A DNA stretch of 64,000 nucleotides from Saccharothrix espanaensis DSM 44229 (GCF_000328705.1 NC_019673.1:9125501-9189500), one strand, 5' to 3'; shown: positions 53,654 through 63,732, numbered from the stretch's first letter. The notes: generated by a model not told the origin, from the letters alone. Numbers and translations: made by a program.

Positions 53654-54556
53654 TCAGCCGACCGCTGCGGCCAGCCAGGTGCGCTGGGCCGACGTGTCGG
53701 GGACCGGGGGCCAGCCGTTGATGACGGCCAGCAGGATCCAGTAGCGCTCCGACCTCGGGTCGCCGAACTCGCCCAGCCAGCGGGCCAGTTCGGGGCCCGT
53801 CGGCAGGTTCGGGACGTCCTGCCACTTCGCGTCGATGCGGGCCACGAACCGTGCCGCGTCGGGCGACCCCGGGTCGACGCCGGCCGCCAGTGCCTCGGCG
53901 GCCTGGTCCATCGCGTACTGGAACGCCGCCATCTGCTCCGGACCCGGGCCGGACATGTCCACGCCCTCCGCGCGCAGCTCCTGGTGCCGCTCGGACATCC
54001 GCCGGATCGACGCGCGGAAGTCCGGGTCGCGCACCAGGTTCGCCAGCTCCACCCACGCCTCCAGCTGCTCCGCCGTCGGGTCGTCGGGCAGCTCCACCTT
54101 CACCGACCGCATCCGGTCGCGGAACGCCGGGTCCATCTCCAGACCGCCGAAGACCTCGTCGAAGAAGTCGTCCAGGATCGCCTGGCGCTCCTGCTCGGAC
54201 AGCCTCGCCAACTCGTGCACCGCCTCCACCTCCCCGTTCCGGGCCACGACGCGCAGCACGGCCCGGCGCAGCCGGAGCGTGCGCATTTGCGCGTCGATGG
54301 CCTCCGCGTGCGTCCGGGCCACCTCGGCCACGGACACCTCCCGCGCGAGCACCCGTTGCGCGGTGGGCAGGTCGACGCCCAGGTCGCGCAGTGTCCGCAC
54401 GAGCTTGAGACGCGCCAACCCGTCGAGGTCGTAGGTGCGGAAACCGCCCGACGTCCGCCCCGCGACGGGGATCAGCCCGGAGTCGGAGTAGAACCGGATC
54501 GTCCGGGTGGACAGGCCGGTCAGCCGCGCCAGTTGGCCGATCGAGTAGTGCGTCAC
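53654..54556 (-). CDS. MerR-family regulator
   Basis: About 300 residues. The MerR HTH is at the N-terminus: THYSIGQLARLTGLSTRTIR, then FYSDSGLIPVAGRTSGGFR. The long C-terminal half is helical and unassigned, probably an effector-binding domain of the TipAS-like or multidrug-responsive kind, with no close family seen. GTG 54556 has AAGGTGG, 5 bases upstream. A palindrome upstream (54567-54594) is a likely autoregulatory site. Confidence 0.83.
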   Translation of the reverse strand: MTHYSIGQLARLTGLSTRTIRFYSDSGLIPVAGRTSGGFRTYDLDGLARLKLVRTLRDLGVDLPTAQRVLAREVSVAEVARTHAEAIDAQMRTLRLRRAVLRVVARNGEVEAVHELARLSEQERQAILDDFFDEVFGGLEMDPAFRDRMRSVKVELPDDPTAEQLEAWVELANLVRDPDFRASIRRMSERHQELRAEGVDMSGPGPEQMAAFQYAMDQAAEALAAGVDPGSPDAARFVARIDAKWQDVPNLPTGPELARWLGEFGDPRSERYWILLAVINGWPPVPDTSAQRTWLAAAVG

Positions 54557-54566
54557 GGGGACCACC

Positions 54567-54594
54567 TTGAACTCTCCAGTTACTGGAACTTCAA
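54567..54594. promoter_or_regulatory. MerR-type palindrome between the MerR and pentapeptide genes
   Basis: TCCAG-TTA-CTGGA (54575-54587) is a perfect inverted repeat, flanked by TTGAA (54567-) and TTCAA (-54594). MerR regulators bind such palindromes between -35 and -10 boxes. It lies in the 75-bp divergent region. Confidence 0.65.
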
Positions 54595-54630
54595 CCTCTT
54601 TTCGCCGATGATCCGGCAGCATCTCCCCCC

Positions 54631-55950
54631 GTGCACGACGCGCTGAGGCTGTTCGACGCGTACTGGCCGGCCCTGCTGGCGTTCCTGACCCTGCTCGTGG
54701 TCTGGCGGCTGGGCCGCGCCGCGTTCCGGGTGTGGTCGGGCCAGGACGGGCGCGCAGACCCGGGGGAACGGGTCCGGGCCGACGGCGCTCGCGGCTCGAT
54801 GGCGTGGGCCGTGATCAAGTGGTTGCTGCTGGCCGTCGTCCTCGCGGGCGTGACCGGGTTCGGGTTGTTCTGGCTGCTCGGTCGGCCCGCGCTGCCCTCG
54901 GCGGCCAGTTTCACCACCGCCGAGCTGCTCGACCTGCTCAAGATCGGGCTCGCGGTGGTGGGCGGGCTGGGTGCGGTCGTCGCGCTGGCGGTCGCCTACC
55001 GCAAGCAGCAGGTGTCGGAGGCCGCGCACACCATCGCGACGCGCCAGGACGAGCGCGAGTCCACCAAGTTCTTCAACGAGCGCTACGGGAAGGCCGCCGA
55101 GCAGCTCGGGCACGAGAGCTTCGCGGTGCGGTTGGCGGGCGTCTACGCGATGGCGGGCCTGGCGAACGACTGGCCGCAACAGCGCCAGACCTGCGTCGAC
55201 GTGCTGTGCGGCTACCTGCGCACGCCCTACCCCCGTGACGACCGCACCGAGCGCGAGGTGCGCCAGGCGATCATCACCACCCTGCTCGGCCAGGACTGGC
55301 GCTCACGCGCCCTGCGGATGGACTTCCGGGGCGTGGAGTTCGAGAACCTGGACCTCGCGGGCCAGTCCTTCACCGGCGACCACATGTTCGACAACGCCAC
55401 GTTCCACGGCGACCTGACCGACTTCCGGAACGCGACCTTCAGGGGCACCGTGACGTTCCGGGGTGCGCGGTTCACGGCCGCCGACACGTCGTTCGTCGGG
55501 ATCACCGCCCGCCAGGCCACGCTGGCGTTCACCGGCGCGGAGTTCACCGGCGACCTGGTCGACTTCGGCGGCGCGCGGCTCACCGAGTCCGAGCTCGACT
55601 TGTCCGGCTGCACGTTCCGCGGGACGACCCTCGACTTCTCCGGGCTGGACGCCGTGCCGGTCGACCCGGTGACCGGCCGGGAGTCGTCACTGGTGCTGCG
55701 CTCCGCGGACGCCGAGCGCTGCACGATCCGGTTCGCCGGCAGCAGGGTGAACCACCTCCGGCTGCACCTCGACGGTGCCCGGTTCGCGGACTGCGTGCTG
55801 GAGGCGGACGGCGTGGTCGCCGCCGAGGCCGACCTGAGCGTGGTCGGCGTCGAGCCCGAGGAGTTCGCGCAGGCGTTGCGCCGCATGAAGGAACGCCGGG
55901 CGCCCGAAGGTGCCCGGCGTTCCGGTGGAGCCACTGCGGTCGATCAGTAG
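54631..55950 (+). CDS. Pentapeptide-repeat-type membrane protein
   Basis: A 439-residue protein. Three membrane helices are in the N-terminal 130 residues (LLAFLTLLVVWRLG, WLLLAVVLAGVTGFGLFWLL, LLKIGLAVVGGLGAVVALAV). A helical region KFFNERYGKAAEQLGHESFA follows (typical of these proteins), then loose pentapeptide-like repeats (DFRGVEFENLDLAGQSF, ATFRGTVTFRGARF, DFGGARLTESELDLSG). The function of this family is unknown. GTG 54631 is used. A hairpin (55891-55922) is inside the 3' end of the coding region. Confidence 0.75.
   Translation: MHDALRLFDAYWPALLAFLTLLVVWRLGRAAFRVWSGQDGRADPGERVRADGARGSMAWAVIKWLLLAVVLAGVTGFGLFWLLGRPALPSAASFTTAELLDLLKIGLAVVGGLGAVVALAVAYRKQQVSEAAHTIATRQDERESTKFFNERYGKAAEQLGHESFAVRLAGVYAMAGLANDWPQQRQTCVDVLCGYLRTPYPRDDRTEREVRQAIITTLLGQDWRSRALRMDFRGVEFENLDLAGQSFTGDHMFDNATFHGDLTDFRNATFRGTVTFRGARFTAADTSFVGITARQATLAFTGAEFTGDLVDFGGARLTESELDLSGCTFRGTTLDFSGLDAVPVDPVTGRESSLVLRSADAERCTIRFAGSRVNHLRLHLDGARFADCVLEADGVVAAEADLSVVGVEPEEFAQALRRMKERRAPEGARRSGGATAVDQ
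55891..55922. terminator. Hairpin within the 3' end of the pentapeptide gene
   Basis: GAACGCCGGGC (55891-55901) pairs with GCCCGGCGTTC (55912-55922), loop 10 bases. It lies 54 bp beyond the stop of the convergent E2 gene and can act as the terminator of the branched-chain dehydrogenase operon while coding for the neighbour. Confidence 0.6.
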
Positions 55951-55988
55951 GTCAGGACTTCAGCAGGTCAGGACTTCAGTAGGTCAGG
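55949..55988 (-). repeat. 16-bp repeat at the end of the E2 gene
   Basis: AGGTCAGGACTTCAGC at 55949-55964 and AGGTCAGGACTTCAGT at 55965-55980, with a partial third copy. The E2 stop TGA (55976-55978) lies in the second unit. Confidence 0.85.
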
Positions 55989-57463
55989 GCGATGCCCGGG
56001 TCGGCGAGCAGGGCGCCCACGTCGGCGAGGAACTGCGAGCCCTGCTGGCCGTCGACCACGCGGTGGTCGAAGCTGAGGGCCAGTTGGCAGACCTTGCGCG
56101 GCACGACCTGGCCGTCGACCACCCACGGCATGTCGCGGATCGCGCCGAACGCGAGGATCGCGGACTCGCCGGGGTTGATGATCGGGGTGCCGGTGTCGAC
56201 GCCGAACACGCCGACGTTGGTGATGGTGATGGTCCCGTTCATCATGTCCGCCGGTGACGTCTTGCCGTCCCGGGCCACCGTCGCCAGCCCGTCCAGCGCG
56301 ATCGCCAGTTCCCGCAACGACATCCGGTCCGCGTCCCGGACCTTGGGCACGACCAGGCCGCGCGGCGTGGCGGCCGCGATGCCCAGGTGCACGTAGTCCT
56401 TGTAGACGATCTCGCCGGCCGCCGCGTCCCACGTCGCGTTCACGTCGGGCGTGCGGCGGGTCGCCAGCACCACGGCCTTGGCCGCGAACGCCAGCGGGGT
56501 GAGCTTGACGTCGCGGAACTCGGCCGTGCCCTTGAGCCGGGCGCGCAGCTCCATCATCGGCGTCACGTCGATGGTCAGGAACTCGGTGACGTGCGGCGCG
56601 GTGAACGCGCTGTCGACCATCGCCTGCGCGGTCGCCTTGCGGACGCCCTTGATCGGCACCCGGCGTTCCCGCGAGCCTGCGGCGTAGCCATTGTCCACAG
56701 TGGACGCCACAGTGGACGCCAGAGTGGACGCCGCAGCGGATGTCGTGGGTGCCGGTGCGGTGAGCGCCTGCTCCACGTCCTCGCGGGTGATCACGCCACC
56801 GGGGCCGCTGCCGGCCAGCACCTGGAGGTCCACGCCCAGGTCCTTGGCGAGCTTGCGGACCGGCGGCTTGGCCAGCGGGACGTACCCGCCCGGCTGCGCG
56901 ACCGGGGCCGGAGCCGCGACCGCCACCGGAGTCGGGGCCGCGACCGGAGTCGCGACCGGAGTCGCGACCGGAGTCGCGACCGGAGTCGGGGCCGGAGCCG
57001 GAGTCGCGACCGGAGTCGGTGCGGGGGGCGGCGGCGGGGCGACCGCGACCGACGAGGCCGCCGGCGCGGGGGCGTCCCGGCGGGCGCGGCGCTTGGCCGG
57101 CCCGGACTTCGGCCCGTACCCGACCAGGTTGGCCACCCGGCCCTCGCCCTCGGCGGGGGTCGCGGCCACGCCGTTGGTCTCCGGCGCGGCGGGCGCGGCG
57201 GGCGCGGCGGTGCCGGACGGGTCCACGTCGATGGTGATGATCGGGACGCCGACCTCGACCGTCTGGCCCACCTCCACCAGCAGCTCGGTCACCACGCCGT
57301 CCCACGGGCACGGCAGCTCGACCGCCGCCTTGGCGGTCTCGATCTCCACGATGATGTCGTTGACCTTGACCGTGTCGCCCGGACCCACGTGCCAGGTCAG
57401 GATCTCGGCCTCGGTCAGCCCTTCCGCCGTGTCCGGCAGGGGGAATCGCTTGAACTGCGGCAT
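55976..57463 (-). CDS. Branched-chain 2-oxoacid dehydrogenase E2 (dihydrolipoamide acyltransferase)
   Basis: A 495-residue E2. The lipoyl domain is N-terminal with the lipoyl-lysine in EIETAKAAVELPCPWDG (residue 46). A Pro/Ala/Val-Thr-rich linker (about 120-215; repeated PVATP units) follows, then the peripheral subunit-binding domain (PVRKLAKDLGVDLQVLAGSG), another linker and the acyltransferase domain with SFDHRVVDGQQGS. The substrate is 2-oxoisovalerate and related acids. ATG 57463 is 14 bases after the E1 beta stop. It is the last gene of the operon. Confidence 0.94.
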   Translation of the reverse strand: MPQFKRFPLPDTAEGLTEAEILTWHVGPGDTVKVNDIIVEIETAKAAVELPCPWDGVVTELLVEVGQTVEVGVPIITIDVDPSGTAAPAAPAAPETNGVAATPAEGEGRVANLVGYGPKSGPAKRRARRDAPAPAASSVAVAPPPPPAPTPVATPAPAPTPVATPVATPVATPVAAPTPVAVAAPAPVAQPGGYVPLAKPPVRKLAKDLGVDLQVLAGSGPGGVITREDVEQALTAPAPTTSAAASTLASTVASTVDNGYAAGSRERRVPIKGVRKATAQAMVDSAFTAPHVTEFLTIDVTPMMELRARLKGTAEFRDVKLTPLAFAAKAVVLATRRTPDVNATWDAAAGEIVYKDYVHLGIAAATPRGLVVPKVRDADRMSLRELAIALDGLATVARDGKTSPADMMNGTITITNVGVFGVDTGTPIINPGESAILAFGAIRDMPWVVDGQVVPRKVCQLALSFDHRVVDGQQGSQFLADVGALLADPGIALTY

Positions 57464-57477
57464 GTCCTGCGGTCCCC

Positions 57478-58500
57478 TTACCAGGCCAGTGAGCGGTCTA
57501 CGGCGTGCAGCACCCGGTCGAGGTCGGGGAGGAACTCCTCCTCCAACTTCGCCGGCGGGTACGGCGTGTCGAAACCGGTCACCCGCAGCACGGGCGCTTC
57601 CAGCGAGTAGAAGCACTCCTGCTGCACCTTGGCCGCGATCTCGCTGGCGATGGACGACTCGCCGGGCGCCTCGGACACCACGACCAGCCGGCCGGTCCGC
57701 CGCACCGAGTCGTAGACCGGGGCGAGGTCCAGCGGGGACAGCGTGCGCAGGTCGACGACCTCCAGCGAGCGCCCCTCCTCGGCGGCCGCGGCGGCGGCGT
57801 CGAGCGAGACGCGGACCATCGGGCCGTACGCGACGAGCGTGGCGTCCGTGCCGGTGCGCAGCACGCGGGACGAGTGCAGCGGCACGGGGGCTGCGGTCGT
57901 GTCGACCTCGCCCTTCTCGTAGTAGCGCCGCTTGGGCTCGAAGAACAGCACCGGGTCGTCGGAGTCGATCGCCTGCTGGATCATCCAGTAGGCGTCGGCC
58001 GGGTTCGAGCACGCCACGACCCGCAGGCCGGCGGTGTGCGCGAAGTACGACTCGGGCGACTCCGAGTGGTGCTCGACCGCGCCGATGCCGCCGCCGAACG
58101 GCACCCGGATCACCATCGGCAGCTTGAGCTTGCCCTGGGTGCGGGCGTGCAGCTTGGCGACCTGGCTGACGATCTGGTCGAAGCCGGGGAAAATGAAGCC
58201 CTCGAACTGGATCTCGCACACCGGCCGGTAGCCCCGGATCGCGAGGCCGACGGCGGTGCCGATGATGCCGGACTCGGACAGCGGGGTGTCCAGCACCCGC
58301 TGCTCGCCGAAGTCCTTCTGGAGACCGTCGGTGATGCGGAAGACGCCGCCGAGCTTGCCGACGTCCTCGCCCATGACGAGGACCTTCGGGTTGGCTTCCA
58401 TCGCCGCGCGCAGGCCGTTGTTGATCGCCTTGGCGATGGTCAGCGTCTGCACCGCGGCGGGCGCGCCGGAGGTGGGTCGGTTCATCGTCGGAGCAGCCAT
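57478..58500 (-). CDS. Branched-chain 2-oxoacid dehydrogenase E1 beta
   Basis: About 340 residues. Motifs: VLVMGEDVGKLGGVFRIT, TPLSESGIIGTAVGLAIRG, FPGFDQIVSQ and PGESSIASEIAAKVQQ. It forms the E1 heterotetramer with the upstream alpha subunit and decarboxylates branched-chain 2-oxoacids with TPP. ATG 58500 lies one base after the E1 alpha stop; an upstream GTG at 58512 would overlap it. Confidence 0.93.
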   Translation of the reverse strand: MAAPTMNRPTSGAPAAVQTLTIAKAINNGLRAAMEANPKVLVMGEDVGKLGGVFRITDGLQKDFGEQRVLDTPLSESGIIGTAVGLAIRGYRPVCEIQFEGFIFPGFDQIVSQVAKLHARTQGKLKLPMVIRVPFGGGIGAVEHHSESPESYFAHTAGLRVVACSNPADAYWMIQQAIDSDDPVLFFEPKRRYYEKGEVDTTAAPVPLHSSRVLRTGTDATLVAYGPMVRVSLDAAAAAAEEGRSLEVVDLRTLSPLDLAPVYDSVRRTGRLVVVSEAPGESSIASEIAAKVQQECFYSLEAPVLRVTGFDTPYPPAKLEEEFLPDLDRVLHAVDRSLAW

Positions 58501-58501
58501 T

Positions 58502-59698
58502 TCAGTGCTCACCTCCCGCGAAGCCGGCGTGGTAGGCCAGGAACTCGTCGCGCTGGGCGTCCAGCACGGGGTTCTCCTCGGCGTAGACGTTGCTGAAGAT
58601 CCGCTCGGCCGGCGGGGTCTCCAGGGCGACGCAGTGCTCGCGCATGGTGATGGCGAGCTCCTCGGCGTCGGCTTCGACCGAGTCGAAGAAGTCCTGGTCG
58701 GCCCACTGCTGCTTGACCAGGTGGACCTTGACCCGCTCGATCGGGTCCTTGAGCTTCCACAGCTCCAGCTCGTCGGAGAGCCGGTAGCGGGACGGGTCGT
58801 CGGACGTGGTGTGCGCGTCCATCCGGTAGGTGAAGGCCTCGATGAGGATCGGGCCGTTGCCCTGCCGGCACTCCTCCAGCGCCCAGCGCGAGACGGCGAG
58901 CGTGGCCAGCACGTCGTTGCCGTCGACCCGGATGCCGGGGAAGCCGTAGCCGCGGGCCCGCTGGTAGAGGGGCAGCCGCGACTGGCGCTCGGTGGGCTCG
59001 GAGATGGCCCACTGGTTGTTCTGGCAGAAGAAGACGAGGGGCGCGTCGTACACGGCGGCCCAGACGAAGCCCTCGTGCACGTCGCCCTGGCTGGTCGCGC
59101 CGTCGCCGAAGAAGCACATGGTGGCCTCGCTGTCGGCGTCGTCGCCGACCTTGCCGTCGAACTTCTGCCCCATGGCGTAGCCGGCGGCGTTGAGGACCTG
59201 GTTGCCGATGACGATCGTGTACGGGTGGAAGCGGTGCTCCACCGGGTCCCACGAGCCGTTGTCGGTGCCCCGGAACATGCCCAGGATCTCGTGCGGCTGG
59301 ATGCCCCGGCACCAGGCCACGCCGTGCTCGCGGTAGCTCGGGAAGGCCATGTCGACCGGCTTCAGCGCGCGGCCCGCGCCGATCTGCGCCGCCTCCTGGC
59401 CGAGCAGCGGCACCCAGAGACCCAGCTCGCCCTTGCGCTGGAGCGCGTTCGCCTCGCGGTCCGCGCGGCGCACCAGCACCATGTCGCGGTACAGGCCGCG
59501 CAGCTCCTCGGCGGAGATGTCGATGTCGAAGTCCGGGTGCGTGACCCGCTCACCCTCGGGGGTGAGCAGCTGCACCAGGTCGGCACCGCCCTCGTCTGTC
59601 GCTCGCAAGCCGGCGATCACCTGTTCCGCGGTCGGGGTGGCGGCCGTGGCCGGCGGGCTGTCCGGCCCCGGTTGCGTCCATTTCTCTGGGGACGACAT
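58502..59698 (-). CDS. Branched-chain 2-oxoacid dehydrogenase E1 alpha
   Basis: A 398-residue E1 alpha. The TPP-binding motif is FFGDGATSQGDVHEGFVWAA and FFCQNNQWAIS (residues about 193-235), and YRMDAHTTSDDPSRYR is the phosphorylation-loop region. Its substrate is a branched-chain 2-oxoacid, by the order E1 alpha-E1 beta-E2 without E3. ATG 59698 has GAGGAG upstream. It is the first gene of the operon. Confidence 0.93.
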   Translation of the reverse strand: MSSPEKWTQPGPDSPPATAATPTAEQVIAGLRATDEGGADLVQLLTPEGERVTHPDFDIDISAEELRGLYRDMVLVRRADREANALQRKGELGLWVPLLGQEAAQIGAGRALKPVDMAFPSYREHGVAWCRGIQPHEILGMFRGTDNGSWDPVEHRFHPYTIVIGNQVLNAAGYAMGQKFDGKVGDDADSEATMCFFGDGATSQGDVHEGFVWAAVYDAPLVFFCQNNQWAISEPTERQSRLPLYQRARGYGFPGIRVDGNDVLATLAVSRWALEECRQGNGPILIEAFTYRMDAHTTSDDPSRYRLSDELELWKLKDPIERVKVHLVKQQWADQDFFDSVEADAEELAITMREHCVALETPPAERIFSNVYAEENPVLDAQRDEFLAYHAGFAGGEH

Positions 59699-60150
59699 TG
59701 CGCCTTACTCCTCGTCTACGAGGCCGCCAAGTCGCTCGTGACGACCATGCGCGGCGGCACCGCCAGTCGCCGCCCCCTGGTGAGGGTGGTCGGGCAACCG
59801 TCGGCGCTGACGGTGTTTCTCATCCACATCCTGACACGCGTTCACCCAGGATGGTGAGCCCCGTCCCAGTTTGTGATGGTGCCCGCACGCTCCTGAACAG
59901 GGACAACGGTAGGAAGGCCAATCTTCGGCAGTCCGAGTAGGCCGTTCGTACAACGGACGGCGGTGTCCCGGTTACCGATCGTTAACGACAGTCCGTACGC
60001 CGGCGGACACACCCGGTTGGCGCAATCGCGCACTCACGACCTCGGGGGTTGGCCCGGCCGGCGGGGCGGGCACCCGTGGACGTCCGACCATCGGTGGCCC
60101 GGGGCTTGTCCACCAACCGGTACCGCCGCGACGCGTGCGAGTATCGGGAC
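59699..60150. promoter_or_regulatory. Intergenic region between the BKD operon and the M20 gene
   Basis: A 452-bp region with no supported gene. It holds the leftward promoter of the branched-chain dehydrogenase operon; I could not locate a clear -35/-10 pair. Near the right end GAGTAT, 6 bases before GTG 60151, fits the leaderless pattern for the M20 gene. Confidence 0.4.
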
Positions 60151-61563
60151 GTGGACCGTTCAGTGCTGACCCGTACCGTCCGTGGCCTCTGGGACGACGA
60201 CATCCTCCCGAGCCTGTCCGACTTGGTCGCGGTGCCCGCGATCTCACCCGCGTTCGACCCCGCGTGGGCCGAGCACGGGCACCTGGCCGCCGCGATCGAG
60301 CACGTCCGCGGCTGGCTCGCCGGGCGCGACCTGCCGGGCGCGACCATCGAGGTGGTCGAGCTGCCCGAGCGCACGCCGCTGCTGGTGGTCGACGTGCCCG
60401 CCACCGGCGACGCGACCGACACCGTGCTCCTGTACGGGCACCTGGACAAGCAACCGCCGGTGGCCAACTGGTCCGAGGGCCTGGGACCGTGGACGCCGGT
60501 CGTGCGGGACGGCCGGCTCTACGGCCGGGGCGCGGCCGACGACGGCTACTCCGGGTACGCCGCGATCGGCGCGATCGAGGCCGTCCGGGCGGCCGGCGGG
60601 GCGCACGCGCGGTGCGTGGTGCTGCTGGAGACCGGCGAGGAGTCCGGCAGCCCGGACCTGCCCGCCTACCTGGAGCACCTCAAGCCGGCGCTGGGCGAGG
60701 TGTCGCTGGTGGTCTGCCTGGACTCCGGCGGCAGCGACTACGACCGGATGTGGCTGACCACGTCGCTGCGCGGGCTCGCGCAGGCCACGCTGACCGTGCG
60801 GGTGCTGGAGAGCGGCCTGCACTCGGGCATGGCCAGCGGGATCGTGCCCAGCTCGTTCCGGGTCGCCCGGCAGCTGCTGGACCGGCTGGAGGACTCGGCC
60901 ACCGGCGAGGTGCTGATCCGCGAGATGCACGTCGAGGTGCCGGCCAACCGGGTCGCCGAGGTGCGCGAGGCGATCGCCAGCGCGCCGGGCGTGCAGGTGT
61001 CGTCGGTGCCGTGGGCGCCGGGCGTGCGGCCGGTGACCACCGACGAGGTCGAGCTGGGCCTCAACGCGGGCTGGCGGCCGACGCTGTCCATCACCGGCGC
61101 GGACGGCCTGCCCGCCCCGGAGGACGCCGGCAACGTGCTGCGCCCGTTCACCACGCTGGTGCTGAGCTTCCGGCTGCCGCCGACGGCCGACGCGAAGGCG
61201 TCGGTCGAGGCGGTCGAGCGGCTGCTGACCCAGGACGTGCCGTACGGGGCCGTCGTGGAGCTGTCCCGGGTCGAGCACGCCGACGGCTGGAACGCGCCGG
61301 AGCTCGCGCCGTGGCTGCGCAAGACGCTGGACGTGGTCGGCGAGGAGGTGTTCGACGCGCCGTGGCGGACGGTGTCGCTGGGCGGCTCGATCCCGTTCAT
61401 GGGCCTGCTGCACGACGCGTACCCGGACGCGCAGTTCCTGGTGACCGGCGCGGTCGGCCCGGACAGCAACTGCCACGTGCCCGACGAGTGGCTGCACCTG
61501 GGCCACGCGGCCCGGATCACCGAGGCCGTCGCCGTGGTGCTGGACGCGCACACCCGCCGCTGA
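60151..61563 (+). CDS. M20-family peptidase
   Basis: About 470 residues. Zinc-site motifs of M20 peptidases: LLYGHLDKQPP (His-x-Asp, residue 95), YGRGAADDGYSGYAAI (bridging Asp), VLLETGEESGSPDLP (Glu pair), CLDSGGSDYDR, and the final His in CHVPDEWLHLGHAARI. The central dimerisation domain is SLRGLAQATLTVRVLESGLH. It resembles the M20A/dipeptidase branch; the peptide substrate is unknown. GTG 60151 is used. The TGA stop begins a 14-bp tandem repeat. Confidence 0.9.
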   Translation: MDRSVLTRTVRGLWDDDILPSLSDLVAVPAISPAFDPAWAEHGHLAAAIEHVRGWLAGRDLPGATIEVVELPERTPLLVVDVPATGDATDTVLLYGHLDKQPPVANWSEGLGPWTPVVRDGRLYGRGAADDGYSGYAAIGAIEAVRAAGGAHARCVVLLETGEESGSPDLPAYLEHLKPALGEVSLVVCLDSGGSDYDRMWLTTSLRGLAQATLTVRVLESGLHSGMASGIVPSSFRVARQLLDRLEDSATGEVLIREMHVEVPANRVAEVREAIASAPGVQVSSVPWAPGVRPVTTDEVELGLNAGWRPTLSITGADGLPAPEDAGNVLRPFTTLVLSFRLPPTADAKASVEAVERLLTQDVPYGAVVELSRVEHADGWNAPELAPWLRKTLDVVGEEVFDAPWRTVSLGGSIPFMGLLHDAYPDAQFLVTGAVGPDSNCHVPDEWLHLGHAARITEAVAVVLDAHTRR

Positions 61564-61669
61564 TCCCGCAGCACTGAACCCCCGGCGCTGAACCCCCGGC
61601 GCTGAACCCCCGGCGCTGAACCCCCGGCGCCGACCCTCGGCGTTGATCCTCGGCGTTGATCCCGCGCGC
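61561..61669 (+). repeat. 14-bp tandem repeat starting at the M20 stop codon
   Basis: Units of the type TGAACCCCCGGCGC. The first, TGATCCCGCAGCAC, starts with the gene's own stop; four identical units follow (61575-61630), and then three degenerate 13-base units (CGACCCTCGGCGT, TGATCCTCGGCGT, TGATCCCGCGCGC). Confidence 0.9.
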
Positions 61670-61678
61670 GGACCCGGC

Positions 61679-63646
61679 TCACCGGGCCGGGTCCGCGCGG
61701 AGGTCGTCGAGCAGGGCGAGGGCGGCGGCCGGGTTGCCGCCGACGTGCCGGCGGGCCAGTGCCAGCCGGTCGAAGTCGGTGGCGCGGGTGCGGGCCTCGT
61801 CCAAGTCCGCGGTGAACACCCCGCGCACGGTCTCCAGGAACCGGATGCGCGCGGCGAGCGCGTCGCGCAGCTCGCCGACCTGCGTGGAAAGGCCCTGGTA
61901 GGCGTTCAGGACGCGTTCGGCGGACAGTGCCGGGCCCTGGTCCAGCAGGAGCAGGAACGCGGTCGCGCCGGCGCGGTCGTCCACCGCGGTCAGGGCTTCG
62001 GCGGTGGACCGGCGGGCCCGGTGCAGCTCGGTGTCGGCCAGGACGCGGACCACCTCCTCGATCGACCGGTCCGGCTGATCGCGGCCGAGGTCCACGATCG
62101 CGCGGGTGGCGCGGAACAGCTGCCGCGCCAGGCCGCCGGAGAGCACGTGGGCCAGCGCCAGGTATTGCTCGGGCAGGCCCACGACGTACCGGCGGACCAG
62201 CTTCTTGGCGTGGTCGAGGTCGAGGTGGCCGACCCGCACGACCTCGTCGAACGAGCCGTCGAACACGCTGAGCGGGCCGATGCCGGACCGGTAGGAACCG
62301 AGCTGCGCCTCGGTGGACACCGAGACCAGGTAGTGGCAGCCGGGGACGTCGAAGACCGCCTTGAGTTCGGCCAGGAACCGCCGCGCGGGCTCGCCGGTGC
62401 CGATCCGGTCCAGCTCGTCCACGGCGATGATCACCCGACCGGGTGTGCGGTCGGCGCGCTCGCCCAGCGCCGTCTGCTCGGCGACGGCCAGCGCCAGGAA
62501 GTCGCGGAAGCGCGTGACCAGCTCGGGGTGGCGCAACACCCGGTCGGTCGACCGGACGTGGGCGAGCACCAGCAGGTTCTCCTTCGCGGCGGCCACCAGC
62601 CGGGGCGGGGCGACCCGCCGGCGGAGCTTGGCCAGGCCGCGCGGCGGTTCGCCGGCGGGCAGGTGCGCGATGGCCGCCTCGCACGTCCGGGCGAACAGGT
62701 CCACCAGGAACTCCCGAGGCAGGTAGTCGACCGGCGCGGCGACCAGGACGGCGAGGTCGGGCAGGCGGTCCGGCTCGCGGTAGTGGCCCGCGCAGACCGC
62801 CCGCAGCAGGTCCGTCTTGCCCACGCCGCGCGCGCCGGTGACGGCGAAGGTGCCTCCGGTGCGCCGGTCGAGCAGCCCGGCCAGCTCGACGGCGGCCGGC
62901 GTGGGGACGTGCGCGCGCACGTCGTCCAGCGCGGACGCGTCGCGCACCGTCAGCGAGGTCGAGCAGACCGCCTCGGTGGCCTCGTCGAGCCGGGCGCGGA
63001 GCACCGGCAGGACCCCGTCCCGGCGCAGCGCCCGCGCCCAGTCCCGGAAGGCGGCGGCCAGGTCGTCCCGCCGCTGCGAGCGCAGGCCGAGGGTGAGCCG
63101 GGCGAACGCCGCGAACACCGCGCCCACACCGATCAGGGTCAAGGGCACGACCGGTAATCGGGCCACCGTGTCCAGCCCCTCCAGCGCGACCGCCACCAGC
63201 GGGAACGGCACGAAGGCCGCCGCGACGCCCCGGGAGTGCCGGGTGACCGACGAGCCCGACACCTCGACCGCGAGGGCCACGACCAGCGCCAGCGCGCCGA
63301 GCACGGCCATCCCCGCGAGGCCCAGCGCCCGGTCGGCCGCCTTCACCACCAGCCCGGCGGCCAGCACCAGGTGCAGGCCGACGGCGACGGCCACCGCCAC
63401 CGCGAACCCGGCCCGCGCCCCGGACCCCGCCGGTCCCGGCGCGAGCAGCCGCCAGTAGCGGGCCTCCTCCTCGTGGGCGGCGGCGAACACCGGCAGCCGG
63501 GCCGCGCGCACCGCCTCCACCAGGTCGTGCCTGGACAGACCGGCCGCGGCGAAGGACTCGCGCAGCTCGCCGCGGGCCACCTCGTCGTCCACGAGCCCAT
63601 CCAGGAACTGCTCGCGGTCCTCGTCGTCACGCCCGCGCTCGGCCAT
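61679..63646 (-). CDS. Membrane P-loop ATPase
   Basis: A 655-residue protein. The N-terminal 70 residues are charged; four or so membrane helices follow (about 80-180). The cytoplasmic part has Walker [18 protein letters not shown] (residue 268) and Walker [18 protein letters not shown] (residue 410), then [11 protein letters not shown] and a helical C-terminus. It resembles KAP-type/STAND-like P-loop NTPases with membrane insertions, but I cannot assign it firmly. It reads divergently from the GH63-type gene. Confidence 0.72.
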   Translation of the reverse strand: MAERGRDDEDREQFLDGLVDDEVARGELRESFAAAGLSRHDLVEAVRAARLPVFAAAHEEEARYWRLLAPGPAGSGARAGFAVAVAVAVGLHLVLAAGLVVKAADRALGLAGMAVLGALALVVALAVEVSGSSVTRHSRGVAAAFVPFPLVAVALEGLDTVARLPVVPLTLIGVGAVFAAFARLTLGLRSQRRDDLAAAFRDWARALRRDGVLPVLRARLDEATEAVCSTSLTVRDASALDDVRAHVPTPAAVELAGLLDRRTGGTFAVTGARGVGKTDLLRAVCAGHYREPDRLPDLAVLVAAPVDYLPREFLVDLFARTCEAAIAHLPAGEPPRGLAKLRRRVAPPRLVAAAKENLLVLAHVRSTDRVLRHPELVTRFRDFLALAVAEQTALGERADRTPGRVIIAVDELDRIGTGEPARRFLAELKAVFDVPGCHYLVSVSTEAQLGSYRSGIGPLSVFDGSFDEVVRVGHLDLDHAKKLVRRYVVGLPEQYLALAHVLSGGLARQLFRATRAIVDLGRDQPDRSIEEVVRVLADTELHRARRSTAEALTAVDDRAGATAFLLLLDQGPALSAERVLNAYQGLSTQVGELRDALAARIRFLETVRGVFTADLDEARTRATDFDRLALARRHVGGNPAAALALLDDLRADPAR

Positions 63647-63732
63647 GCCCCGATGGTGCCCGAACCCACCCGTCCGGTGGGTCGGCGAGCGTCGGCGACC
63701 AGACCTCTGGATCGATGCCGCACACTGGTCCG

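Noticed and set aside
56696-56735. TTGTCCACA plus TGGACGCC repeats resembling DnaA boxes
   Set aside because: They lie inside the E2 linker coding region and are explained by repeated Thr-Val-Ala-Ser codons; the box is single.
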